A stretch of DNA of 64,000 nucleotides from Piromyces finnis (Eukaryota; Neocallimastigomycota; Neocallimastigomycetes; Neocallimastigales; Neocallimastigaceae). The notes beneath the pieces were generated by a model, which worked only from the letters and a program-made list of their open reading frames with translations, had not been told where the DNA came from and searched no databases. Position 1 is the first letter of the stretch, and each line of letters starts with the position of its first letter. The DNA lies in NCBI GenBank assembly GCA_002104945.1, contig MCFH01000004.1, forward strand, positions 844,001 through 908,000. Reading direction: 5' to 3'. Of the stretch, positions 14,832-26,318 are shown one piece after another. The translations under genes and the position numbers were made by a program.

Positions 14832-15530
14832 CACCAATTTTTATTATTAATCAAATTAAATTATATTTTAAGATTAATTGCTAATAATTATCATCATTCT
14901 TATTGATAATGAATATACTAAAAAATGAGCAATAACTTGCTTTTAACGTTTCTTCATTAATTCAAAGTAGGATTAATGAGTGATTTGAAATTATAATTTT
15001 TAATTAATTTATAAATTCTGCTGTTGAATATTATATATATAATTATTTTATTATAAATTACATAAATAGAAAAAAAAAATTTTGAAAAATAATTTATTTT
15101 AATAAGATAGTATCTTGAGTTTTCAATTCATTTCTATAATAAATTATATAAATAATTGTGCATTCTTTAATATAAAAAAAAAAAAAAAAAAAAAAAAGAA
15201 AAAGTTGTAATATCATAATTAAAATTAATATTTAAATTTTTTATTTTTTATTTTATTTTTTTTTTTTTTTTAATTTTAATATGGTAATAGTTTTAATTAT
15301 CAATCAATATATATATTTACTAAAATGTTATAAAATAAAGTTTATTATATTAAATAAAATTAAAGTTTTTTAAAAATTACTTTTTGATATTTTATTGAAA
15401 TATATTTAAAATTAAACAATTTTTTTTTTTAATTAAAACAATTGTATGAAATTAAGAAAAATATGATATAATATACTGATACATAATAAACATTTTCAAT
15501 TTAGTAATATAGTATATATATAAAGATAAC
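14832..15530. promoter_or_regulatory. Bidirectional intergenic region between CSB and DRC9
   Basis: This 0.7-kb AT-rich gap lies between two divergently transcribed genes, so it must carry both promoters. It contains poly(A) (15174-15197) and several poly(T) tracts. I see no specific factor-binding motif. Confidence 0.5.
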
Positions 15531-17166
15531 ATGAATAAAATAGCATTTAAAAAAAAAACAACTTCAGATGATCTTGAGCTTAATCCACAAGAAGATTTAA
15601 ATATAGTTTTACCTAGACATAAATGTCATGCGTATATATCAATTTTTGAAGATGCTATTAATCAATTAGCTGTATTAGCTGATGTAGTACCCATGGGAAA
15701 TCAAAATAGACCAAAAGAAGTAGCTATTAACATATTATAAAATAATATTATAATAAATATTTCGATGCTAATACTAGATAATATATTATTTTTTTTATAA
15801 TTTATAAATTATTAAAGAATGATAAAATTGCAAAAGTGTTGAAAAGCAGAAGAATATTAGATAGTAGTGATAAAGGTAAAATAATATATATAAATTCATT
15901 GGAAATGATTATAATTATATAGTTTGTATTTTTTTTGATTTGTTATTATTTTTTACAATTTCTATTTAAATAGATAATTCAGATAATAATACCCAAATGA
16001 ATCAAATGAATAATATGATGAAAATTCAATCGGAAAGAAATTTTATACAATCTTTATTTCAAAAAACCATCAATGAATTAAATGAAAATAAGTTTCAGAG
16101 TTTGATTCATACTGTTATCGATGAATATGATAAGAAAAATAGATATAAAAATACAATTAATAAGTAAGGATAAAAATATGATATAATTCTTATATTTAAA
16201 TTCCCCCCCTCCTCCTTTTGTTCATTATTAAATATAAAAATATAAAAATATGAAATAATATATATATTTATAATATTTGTTTTTTTTGTTGAATTTAATG
16301 AATATAAATCTAAAGTTTTATTAATATACATTATTATAACAATAAATGAAGGGCAAATGAAGCATCCGAATTACTTAAAGAACTTCAAACAAAACTATCT
16401 TCAGAAAAGATATTATTAGAAGAAGAGACTAATGAAAGAAATCAAGTTATTCAACAATTAAAAGATACAATACAAGAAATAACTACCTTAACAGCATCAG
16501 AACAAAAATATATAAAGAAAGAAACAAAGGCTAATGAAGCTAGTGTTAAAGGAATATGTCAAAAAGAAGAAGCAGCTCTATTAGAGAAGAAACATCTTTT
16601 ACAGAAAAAAATAGAACATGAACAAAGTGCTCATGAAAGAATAGTAGAATTTTTAGAAAGGTTAATAAAAAATAAATTAATTAAAATTATATATATATAT
16701 ATATATTTTTTTTTACTGGGATAACATAGTCATATTTATTTATTGAAATGTTATGAAATTTTTATTTTTTTTTTTAATGATATATAAAAGACAACGAGGT
16801 GAATTAGAAAAACAAATCGAAGAATGGATGCAAAAATATGAACATGATATTGAAAGTAAATGTCAGCAAATACAAAATGTTCAAAGTCAATTAGAGCAAG
16901 ATACAGAAGAATTTGAATCCCTTATACAGAAATATGAGGAATTAGAAACTCTCGTACAAGAGGATAGAGAACAACAACAACAACTTGAATATCAACAAGA
17001 ATTAAATGAATTAAGAAATGAAGCTGCACGTAAAATTCAAAGATGGTGGAGAAGAATATTAAAATATAAAAAAGGAAAATTGAAGAGTTCAAAGAAAGGC
17101 AAAAAAGGTAAAAAGAAGGGAAAGAAAGGTGATGGAAAGAAGAAGGCTTCAAAAAAGAAGAAGTAA
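15531..17166 (+). CDS. DRC9: Dynein regulatory complex subunit 9 (IQ domain-containing G)
   Basis: Five exons, 15531-15719, 15818-15875, 15974-16163, 16352-16660 and 16791-17166, join with consistent phases into 373 residues. The N-terminal segment AYISIFEDAINQLAVLADVV matches the conserved IQCG stretch around VLEDCVDQLAIL. The middle is a long coiled coil (about residues 130-310). Near the end is a single IQ motif, AARKIQRWWRR, followed by a Lys-rich tail (KKGKKGKKKGKKGDGKKK). This combination, and a length slightly below the ~440 residues of the human protein, is characteristic of DRC9/IQCG. In the family it is part of the nexin-dynein regulatory complex of motile axonemes. Its presence implies a flagellated zoospore stage. 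Exon 1 uses a non-consensus donor (GTAGCT), so that junction is less certain. Confidence 0.85.
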
Positions 17167-17706
17167 ATTTAAAAATTATTTAAAATATTTATTAATTAAT
17201 ATTCTATTCATGAAGTTGTCCAAATTATTTGTTAGCATTATAATTCATCCGTTTTTTATAAATTATTATAATAGTCTATTATTATTAGACACTATATAAT
17301 TCATTAAATATTAGAAAATCTTCATTTGCTTTAATTTATTCATGTAAAAATGCGTTCCTTTTTATTTATTACCATTATAATAGATATTAAAACATTTAAT
17401 CTTTAATAATAATAAACTATTCATCATATATATATTTGGTTTCTTAATATCTTATTGAATTCAGCTTTAATAAACGCCAATTCTTTTTTTTTGAATATTA
17501 CTTTTAATATTTTTATATATATTTAACATAATACTTTTATTATAAGAAATAGTTAGTTAAAAATTATTACAATTTATTAAATATATATTAAAACGAGGAT
17601 AAAAAGCGTTATTAAATATTGAGTTATATTATGAAATAAAGATTTAATTAATATTGAATCAATTGTAGTTACTACTATAGTAATGAATTATAGAGTTAGT
17701 AATTTA

Positions 17707-18000
17707 TAGTTTAATAATAACATTATTGTTACTATAAACAACATAATAACCTTTTAAATATTTAATATTAACATTAATATAAACTTTTTTAATTGCATCA
17801 ATTTCATTTTTGGATGATTTATTAATAATTTTCAATATTTTTTTAATGTTTTATCTATTAATATGTTCTGATGTTCTTAAATCAATATAGGATAAATCCT
17901 TAATAATAATATTATTACCATTGATTTCATTGATGATAAAATAGAGGATAAGATGTTTGAATAACTTGTTAGTTATTTATAAAGATATTTGTTTACTTAT
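17707..18000 (-). pseudogene. Possible decayed hypothetical gene
   Basis: On the minus strand one frame reads YFIINEINGNNIIIKDLSYI, then DLRTSEHINR, one stop codon, and then about 57 further open codons including NKSSKNEIDAIKKVYINVNI. The residue mix resembles real protein more than the surrounding AT filler. There is no start codon, the frame is interrupted, and I recognise no family. It may equally be chance in AT-rich DNA. Confidence 0.2.
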
Positions 18001-19158
18001 TTTAGAAGAAGATAAAATATTTTATTTTTCGTATATTTTCTTTATTGTTTTTTAATTACTATTATTATTAGTTTCATTATAATCATTAAAACATCCCATT
18101 AAAAATGAAATCTTTATTAAATTTATCAAACTTAGAAACACTAATACTCATTTAATATGAACCCTACTTCTGTTTTTAAAATCAATAAGATTAGATTATA
18201 TTTGGATTATCCCTTATATTGTATATTTCTGATTGTTACCCTTAGAATTCTTGACACAACTATCAGAGGCATTTAATATTAATGATAGATTTTGATAATT
18301 TACCATAAAGAACAAAAATCTGACATAAAATATAAACATTTATGAAGTATATATATTTTTTTGTTATTTAATCATTTAAATTTTCCAATTTATATTTACT
18401 AATAATAATTTAGTTGTTAAAATAATTTAGATTATTTCCTTTGATAAAAGCATAAAATAAATAAAAAGGAATTATTATATATAAATATAAATATAATTTA
18501 TTTTCAAGTAATAATCATATTAATAAAAATATATGTTAAAAATTTTATTATAATAACAAAACTTTTTCATATTTATTATCATCTTTTTTTTTTTTAATAT
18601 TTATATAGTTAATATTGAGCTATAATCTAATAATTATATTAATTTAATAATATGAATGACAGTATCTTAATTATTTGGTTACTTTAACTTAATTAAATTT
18701 AACAAGAACTTTATGCCATCAGCCACATTTAATATAAAAATTCTTAAATTTTTATATAAAAACTAATAAAAGATTAATATATACTATATTTTATAAATTT
18801 AATATAATAATAAATGATTTATCCAGATGTTTTTTTTTTAATTTATCATATTTAATTTTAAAGTTTTGTTAGTTAATAGTATATATAAATTAAAATTCTT
18901 TTATTACTAATTATAATTATTTTTTTAAATTATATATATATATAATTTAACACAATAATTATAATTTCCGCTTCTTTCGGATTATTTTATTATATTTATA
19001 AAATAGAATATTATGAAAAAACAAAACAAAATAAGCATTTTATTTAATGCTTTAAAAAAGGATTAAAGAATAAAATAAACTATAATTTATATTGATTCTA
19101 TTAATTTCTTTATTTTTTTAATCTTTATTTTTTTCTTTTATACTTTTATTATGTGTAA

Positions 19159-19249
19159 TGAATTCTAATTATTAAGATTAGTATATTGTTTAGTGTGTGT
19201 GTATTTATGTATTTATGAATTCTAATTATAAAGATTAGTATATTGTTTT
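19159..19249. repeat. 34-bp direct repeat, period 57
   Basis: Two near-identical copies of a unit beginning TGAATTCTAATTAT and ending GTATATTGTTT lie at 19159-19192 and 19216-19249. They fall in the presumed 3' UTR of the DUF1295 gene. Confidence 0.8.
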
Positions 19250-19385
19250 CCTTTCAATTTCAATATTGTATATATATTGTTTATTTGTTTTTATTTCGTA
19301 TTATTCTTTTATTTGTTTTTTTTTTTTATTTTTTTTTGGTGTATACTTATAATCTTCAGTTTTAACATTAAAACAAATTTAATGT

Positions 19386-20270
19386 TTATACCAATGTACT
19401 GTTTGTCATTTTTTTTCTTGGTAAAATTAACAAACAACTTGTACTTTTAATATAATCAATCATCAAAGGTTTATAACTTTTCATGTGATATTCTTCCAAT
19501 GGAATAGAGATAATCAAAAACATCAATAGATTAATTATTGCACCAACAATACAATACCAATATGAAAAATTATTAATGATTAGTATCAATGCAACACCAA
19601 ACCAGATTGATATTTCTCCTAAATAATTTGGGTGTCTACTATATTTCCATAAACCAACATTAATAACTTCATCTCTACTTTTTCTAGTTTTAATGAATTT
19701 TTTCATTTGTCTATCTGCAATTAATTCGAGAATGGTACCACCTAAAATTATTATACTTCCAATTATATCTAAATATGAAAAGGAATTAAGAGATGCATAT
19801 ATAAATAAAGGGACTGATGCTCCGTAAACTACCAATGTCGGGAACATACAAATACCTAAGAGATTTACAAGTTGGTAAAATTTCTTGGTTTTTTCTTTAA
19901 TTAGTTTATATCTCCAATCGACATAAGTTAGATCATGAAATCCAATTGCAAAATTTGTAGTTAATCTAATTGAATACAATCCAATTACAATTACTGGAAT
20001 AATGGTGAACCAATTCCAGTTTTGATAGTAAAATAATAAAGGTATATATATAATAATTGTTTGTACTGACCAATAAGGATCATATGTGGAAGCTGTTTTC
20101 AATATTAATCCACATATCCAAACAAAGACTGTTGCAATAACATCACAAATTAAAATATTAATTAAAACAGAAAAAATATTTTTAAACAAAATAAACAAAC
20201 CAATTCCAAGCAATGAGGCTAGAATATAAACAATTAAAAGAAGTATTAAACCTAAAAATCTTTTATTCAT
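19386..20270 (-). CDS. DUF1295 (steroid 5-alpha-reductase-like) membrane protein
   Basis: This single-exon gene encodes a 294-residue polytopic membrane protein. I see about seven hydrophobic segments, starting with an N-terminal one (residues 5-30). The C-terminal half carries the family hallmark KYSRHPNYLGEISIWFG (about residues 208-224), preceded by RQMKKFIKTRKSRDEVINVG. This Arg-His-Pro-Asn-Tyr-x-Gly-Glu motif is shared by DUF1295, ICMT and the 5-alpha-steroid reductase C-terminal domain, where it contributes to NADPH or SAM-related chemistry. The substrate of DUF1295 proteins is not established. Total length and layout match complete bacterial and fungal DUF1295 proteins. It has no introns, unlike most neighbours, so horizontal origin is possible but unproven. 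Confidence 0.85.
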   Translation of the reverse strand: MNKRFLGLILLLIVYILASLLGIGLFILFKNIFSVLINILICDVIATVFVWICGLILKTASTYDPYWSVQTIIIYIPLLFYYQNWNWFTIIPVIVIGLYSIRLTTNFAIGFHDLTYVDWRYKLIKEKTKKFYQLVNLLGICMFPTLVVYGASVPLFIYASLNSFSYLDIIGSIIILGGTILELIADRQMKKFIKTRKSRDEVINVGLWKYSRHPNYLGEISIWFGVALILIINNFSYWYCIVGAIINLLMFLIISIPLEEYHMKSYKPLMIDYIKSTSCLLILPRKKMTNSTLV

Positions 20271-21617
20271 GATTTTTATATATTAAATATGTAAAATTTT
20301 TATTTTATTGTATTTTACGAATAATAAGAGATTAATTATATGATTAAAAAATATAATTTAGTTTATTGAGCTTCTATATATTAATTATTTTTTGAAATTG
20401 TTTATTTTTTTAATTGAACTATCTTAACTGTAACTTGTTCAAATAATCGTATTTATTTTAATTAATATTTCATAATTTTTATTTATTTTTTAATAAATAA
20501 ATATATTTTGGAAAAAATATTTTCTTATAATAATTATAAGAATTTAAATATAAAAAAATTATTCAATCATTATATAAAAAAAATGCTAAAAGTATTTTTA
20601 CTAATATCATTACTAATAAAAAAAAATTAAAATTATATTAATAAATTAATACAAAAAAATGAATATATATTTCACAATAATAATGAGTAATAATATGATA
20701 TAATTTTTTATTGTTCAATATTTATTGTTCTATTTATTATATAATTTTTTTTTTTGTTCAGTACTTATTTTTTTTATTTATTATTAATTTTTTTTTATTA
20801 TAGTTATTTAAGCATGATTAGATAATTAATCCAACCCTTTCAATAATTTTATTGATTTGATATAAAAAAATTAAAAAAATATATCTTTAAGATTATATTT
20901 ATTAATTTCGTCATTTTAATTTATTTAAATATCTCGATAATGATTTCGCAGCTTTTTTTTATTATCATAAAGATTAAAATATAAGCTGTAGTAATAATAT
21001 ATTTTTTTACCTTTTTTTTTTTTTAATTTAGATTAATTAGTTATCAATAATACTTTACATTAATTTATGTTTTAGTTACTTAGATTAAACAAATGATATT
21101 AATTTAAGATAAATGAATAAAACATCCATAGAATAATATATCAAACACAATATATTAATAATATATATAATCTATTTAAAAAGTAAAATGATATCAACAC
21201 CAATCAGGTAACACCCTTATTTATATACAAACTAACCAATAGAACACTAATCAGTGATGTAAGTAATTGAGGAAAAGAATGAATCTACCAATGAAAGGCC
21301 TTTAACCGTATATTCAATCAAAAACAAAATCCAATTTCAAGCCAAAATAATATATACAATTAGTAAATAGTATACAATATTGTAATGAATGAATGAATTG
21401 ATATAAAATTTATTAATAATTAATAATATCTATTGATATTAATTATTTAGAAGAAATATTATTTGAAGAGAATTAGATTATTAATAATAATAAAATAAAA
21501 ACATTTTTTTTTTTTTTTTAGAAGTTTTTAATTTTTTTTCAATAATAAAATTCCATCCATCTTAATTTAAATTATTATTTTAAGAATTATTAAAAATTAA
21601 AAATTAAATAAATAATA
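20271..21617. promoter_or_regulatory. Divergent promoter region, DUF1295 gene and VMA1
   Basis: This 1.35-kb gap separates two divergent genes. Most is AT filler. About 21,180-21,350 is noticeably less AT-rich and carries CCAAT boxes, listed separately. Poly(T) tracts occur at 21,010-21,025 and 21,506-21,520. Confidence 0.5.
21200..21292 (+). promoter_or_regulatory. CCAAT-box cluster upstream of VMA1
   Basis: Three CCAAT pentamers lie at 21200 (in ACCAATCAGG, a canonical CCAAT box), 21236 and 21288. They sit 325-420 bp upstream of the VMA1 start codon, in a GC-richer island. CCAAT boxes bind the NF-Y/Hap complex in fungi. Functional use here is inferred from position only. Confidence 0.45.
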
Positions 21618-24291
21618 ATGGTAAGAATAAAACCAAATAATAAGTCAACAATATATTTTTTATATACAATATAAGGGATTCAACAATTTGAAATTTGGAG
21701 AGGATTAAGAAAAAATAATAATCAATAAATCAGTAAAAAATAAATAATATATAAGGTTGAATAAATCAAAAAAATCAACATATAATATACATATATATTC
21801 CAATATTAATCTAATAAAGAAAAAATACAATAAAGAAAGAACGCATAAAGAAAAATACAATAAAGAAAGTACAAAGAATAAAATAACAAATTTTAAAACA
21901 AAATAAATTAAATAATTGATAAACAGTATTTTAAATATTTTAAATGTGATTAAAATAAAATAATTTTGTGGAAAATTATCAATAGAATACATTTTAAATA
22001 AAAATGAAAAATGCAAAGAAATTTTATTTTAATAAAAATAAATGAATTATTATTAATGTGAATTTAAATTTTATAATAATAATAAAAGGCTGGAGCTATC
22101 GATAATGCTAAGGATTTCTTACCAAAAATAGCTGATTCTGAAAGAGAATCAGAATATGGTCAAATTTTCGCCGTATCTGGTCCTGGTATTTATCAAATTG
22201 AATATATATAAATTAAGTATAACTTTAAACAATTAATAACAAATTCTACTTTTTTTAAAAAATATAGTCGTTACTGCTGAAAACATGACTGGTTCAGCTA
22301 TGTACGAATTAGTAAGTGATTAAAATATGAAAAATAAAAAAGTAAATTTGATAAATAAGATGATTTGTAATTAATAAAATATTAAAATTATTAAAAAGGT
22401 TCGTGTCGGTTACCAAGAATTAGTCGGTGAAGTTATTAGAATTGAAGGTGATAAGGCTACTATTCAAGTTTACGAAGAAACCTGTAAGTTTATTTAAATA
22501 TATAAGAATATAATAATAATGATTAAAATGGAGTTGTTAACAGTATATAAAAATATATCGAATAAATAGCTGGTTTAACTGTTGGTGATCCAGTATTAAA
22601 GACCGGTAAGCCACTTTCTGTCGAATTAGGTCCAGGTTTATGTGAAAACATTTTCGATGGTATTCAACGTCCATTAAAGGTAAAGATAGTTCAATGAAAT
22701 TTAGTAAAGAAATAATTTTTAAATATATAGTTTATTAATTGGAGCGATATTAAATAATATAAATTATTAGGGTATTCACGAAATTTCCAACTCTATCTAT
22801 CTTCCACGTGGTATTAACACCCCAGCTTTAGATAAGAAGATTGCTTGGGACTTTGAACCACAAAACTTCAAGGTTGGTGACCACATTACTGGTGGTGATA
22901 TTTACGGTAAGGTTGCTGAAAACAGTTTAATTACTCACTACATCATGCTTCCACCAAAGGCTTGCGGTACTATTACTTACCTCGCTCCAAAGGGTTCCTA
23001 CACTTTAGAAGATGTTGTTCTTGAAACTGAATTCGAAGGTGAAAAGTCTAAGTTCACTATGATGCAATTATGGCCAGTCCGTACTCCACGTCCATGCACT
23101 GAAAAGTTACCAGCTGATTACCCATTATTAACTGGTCAACGTGTTCTTGATGCTCTTTTCCCATGTGTCCAAGGTGGTACTACTGCCATTCCAGGTGCTT
23201 TCGGTTGTGGTAAGACTGTCATTTCTCAATCTCTTTCTAAGTACTCTAACTCTGATGTTATTATTTACGTCGGTTGTGGTGAACGTGGTAATGAAATGGC
23301 TGAAGTACTTATGGATTTCCCAGAATTAACTCTTACTACTGCTGAAGGTAAGCAAGAACCAATTATGAAGCGTACTACTTTAGTCGCTAACACCTCTAAC
23401 ATGCCTGTCGCTGCTCGTGAAGCTTCTATTTACACTGGTATTACCCTTTCTGAATACTTCCGTGATCAAGGTCGTAACGTTGCTATGATGGCTGATTCTA
23501 CTTCTCGTTGGGCTGAAGCTCTTCGTGAAATTTCTGGTCGTTTAGCTGAAATGCCAGCTGATGCCGGTTACCCAGCTTACCTTGGTGCCCGTCTTGCTTC
23601 CTTCTACGAAAGAGCTGGTAAGGTTACCACTATTGGTTCTCCAAGCCGTACTGGTTCCGTCTCTATTGTTGGTGCCGTCTCTCCACCAGGTGGTGATTTC
23701 TCTGATACCGTTACTACCTCTACTCTTTCTATTGTCCAAGTATTCTGGGCTTTAGATAAGAAGTTAGCTCAACGTAAGCACTTCCCATCTGTTAACTGGA
23801 ACCTTTCTTACTCTAAGTACACTAAGGCTTTAGAACCATTCTACGAATCCTTCGATTCCGATTTCATTAGTCTTAGAACTAAGGCCAGAGAAATTCTTCA
23901 ACAAGAAGAAGATTTATCTGAAATTGTCCAATTAGTTGGTAAGTCTGCTCTTGGTGAAACTGATAAGATTACTTTAGAAGTTGCTCGTATTATTAAGGAT
24001 GATTTCCTTCAACAAAACGGTTACTCTTCTTACGATAGATACTGTCCATTCTACAAGACTGTTGGTATGCTCCGTAACATGATGTACTTCTATGACCAAT
24101 CTATTCACGCTGTTGAAGCTTCCTCTAACCAAATTACTTGGAACAAGATTCGTGACAGCATGTCCGATGTTATCTACAAGCTTTCTTCCATGAAATTCGA
24201 AGATCCAGCTGATGGTGAAGAAGTTATCAAGGAAAGATACCAAAAGTTACAAAAGGAAATTGAAGAACAATTCAGAGCTCTTTTGGATTAG
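21618..24291 (+). CDS. VMA1: V-type H+-ATPase catalytic subunit A
   Basis: Six exons, 21618-21620, 22089-22185, 22268-22311, 22399-22483, 22570-22679 and 22771-24291, give 619 residues, the normal length (about 617). Exon 1 is only the ATG, and the protein then reads [10 protein letters not shown]. Subunit A hydrolyses ATP in the V1 sector to drive proton pumping into vacuoles and endosomes. Visible features are the beta-barrel N-terminus ([17 protein letters not shown]), the insert region, the P-loop GAFGCGKT (residues 255-262), [15 protein letters not shown], the catalytic-site [19 protein letters not shown], and [14 protein letters not shown]. There is no intein in the P-loop region, unlike baker's yeast VMA1. 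Codons favour C-ending forms (TTC, TAC, AAC, ATC), unlike the surrounding genes, which suggests high expression. All introns lie in the first quarter of the gene. Confidence 0.98.
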
Positions 24292-24871
24292 ATTATTTAA
24301 TAATAAAACTAATTAATTAAAATAATAATAATAATAATTTAGAGGATAATTTTAAAAAATAAGAAAAATATATAAATTTTTTTTAATTTTTTAATTTTAT
24401 TTTTTATTCAAAATAACACCCAAATTTAAATTTATATATCAATATAATTGAATTTTATTAAATTTTTTAAAATAATACATATTTTTTTTAAAAAAAATTA
24501 ATTTGACGAAAATAGAGGAAAATAAAACATTAAATTATATAAATGAATTAGTTACCAAAAATAAAATATAAAAACACATAAATTAAAAGAGGGAATAATA
24601 CAATTATTAAAAAAAAACACACAAAAATAAATACAACACATACAAAATATAAATAAAAATTAAAAAAAAATAATTAAAAAACTAAAAAATGAATCTAATC
24701 AAAATTATATTTTTTTTAAAAAAATATATATAAATAATAAAATCAAATAATTAAATAAAATATAATTTTTTTTATTATATACTTTGGTGATGTTATAATT
24801 TTAGAAGTTATTTTAGAATTTATGAAGATTAAAAAAAGTATATGTAAACGGTTTAAATTCCTGAAAAGTTG
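24292..24871. other. AT-rich DNA between VMA1 and the LINE array
   Basis: This holds the VMA1 3' UTR and AT-rich filler with several A runs. No gene is visible. Its right boundary is the 5' truncation point of the first LINE fragment. Confidence 0.6.
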
Positions 24872-25608
24872 GTAATAATAACAATAGTAATAATAACAAT
24901 AGTAGTAATAGTAATAATAGAAATAGTAATAATAACAATAGTAGTAATAGAAATAATAATATTAGTAATGATAGCAATAGTGATGATAATAATTCTAATT
25001 TAGATAGTAATTTAGTTAATGATAGTAATAGTTCTAATAATCCGGTGAATATTAATGTGTATGATTATTCTAGTGTGTGCAGTGAAATATTTAAATTCCT
25101 TCTTGGGGAAGAAGTTTTAACAATATTAATTACAATTCAAGGGAATGGAAAGAACTTTGTAAGCGTCAGATTCAATCTGGTACTAACGAAGGAACACCAT
25201 TCTTGACGGTAACCGCGGAACTTCTAACCAAAATCATGCCTTTTGCTATTGGCCAGCAATGGACAATGTTCAAAAGGTTTGAAGCAACATCCAAGAGCGT
25301 CAATGCTGAAGAAACAGTAAGACAGGCCAGGAGGGCCAGCGCAACCAATGGAGATCATAATTTTGTTCCATGACGAAATTTTGATCTTTGGCTCGGTGTC
25401 CCATTGGAAGTCAAATACAATTATTATACTTTAGTATGATAGTGGCTTTCTTACTTTAATTAAAATTACTAGAATACATTATACCCAATTTTTATTCATT
25501 TGTGTTTATTTAAACATATTTTTTTTATTTTTATTTTATTTTAATTTTTATATTACATGTATTATAATTTTAATTAAATTAATAATAAAGTTTAAAATAT
25601 TTGATGCC

Positions 25609-25646
<38 letters not shown>
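24872..25646 (+). mobile_element. 5'-truncated LINE copy A (family 1), 3' end with poly(A)
   Basis: This is the 3' end of the same family as the complete element at 47.3-53.0 kb. It starts in the Asn/Ser-coding repeat (AATAGTAATAATAAC) and covers the last ~150 codons, the 3' UTR with TTTGGCTCGGTGTCCCATTG, and a 35-base poly(A). One G is missing in the run at about 25107 (TTGGGGAAG against TTGGGGGAAG in the full copy), which frameshifts the ORF. It is otherwise nearly identical to the full element, so the insertion is young. Copy B follows the poly(A) with no intervening DNA. Confidence 0.9.
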
Positions 25647-25648
<2 letters not shown>

Positions 25649-26318
25649 GCAATAGTGAAGATAATAATTCTAATTTAGATAGTAATTTAGTTAATGATAG
25701 TAATAGTTCTAATAATCCGGTGAATATTAATGTGTATGATTATTCTAGTGTGTGCAGTAAAATATTTAAATTCCTTCTTGGGGGAAGAAGTTTTAACAAT
25801 ATCAATTACAATTCAAGGGAATGGAAAGAACTTTGTAAGCGTCAGATTCAATCTGGTACTAACGAAGGAACACCATTCTTGACGGTAACCGCGGAACTTC
25901 TAACCAAAATCATGCCTTTTGCTATTGGCCAGCAATGGTCAATGTTCAAAAGGTTTGAAGCAACATCCAAGAGCGTCAATGCTGAAGAAACAATGCTGAA
26001 GAAACAGTAAGACAGGCCAGGAGGGCCAGCGCAACCAATGGAGATCATAATTTTGTTCCATGACAAAATTTTGATCTTTGGCTCGGTGTCCCATTGGAAG
26101 TCAAATACAATTATTATACTTTAGTATGATAGTGGCTTTCTTACTTTAATTAAAATTACTAGAATACATTATACCCAATTTTTATTCATTTGTGTTTATT
26201 TAAACATATTTTTTTTTATTTTTATTTTTATTTTTATATATTACATGTATTATAATTTTAATTAAATTAATAATAAAGTTTAAAATTTTTAATGCCGTTA
26301 AAAAAAAAAAAAAAAAAA
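25647..26318 (+). mobile_element. 5'-truncated LINE copy B (family 1), 3' end with poly(A)
   Basis: This second family-1 3' end begins directly after the poly(A) of copy A and ends in a 19-base poly(A). It keeps the intact GGGGG run that copy A lost. It has a tandem duplication of AATGCTGAAGAAAC at about 25978-26005, which shifts the frame so that reading stops soon after. The terminal ORF segment EWKELCKRQIQSGTNEGTPF matches the full element. The 3' UTR is almost identical to that of the full element. Confidence 0.9.

Larger units (their letters stand above)
17167..19385. other. Intergenic DNA with a possible decayed reading frame
   Basis: These 2.2 kb lie between the 3' ends of DRC9 (+) and the DUF1295 gene (-). 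Most of it is AT-rich filler. The 17.7-18.25 kb part is slightly less AT-biased and may hold relics of coding sequence, described separately. A 34-bp direct repeat lies at 19159 and 19216. Confidence 0.5.

Noticed and set aside
21705-22016. 103-residue minus-strand ORF rich in Phe, Leu and Ile
   Set aside because: It lies within VMA1 intron 1, has low complexity and has no recognisable domain.
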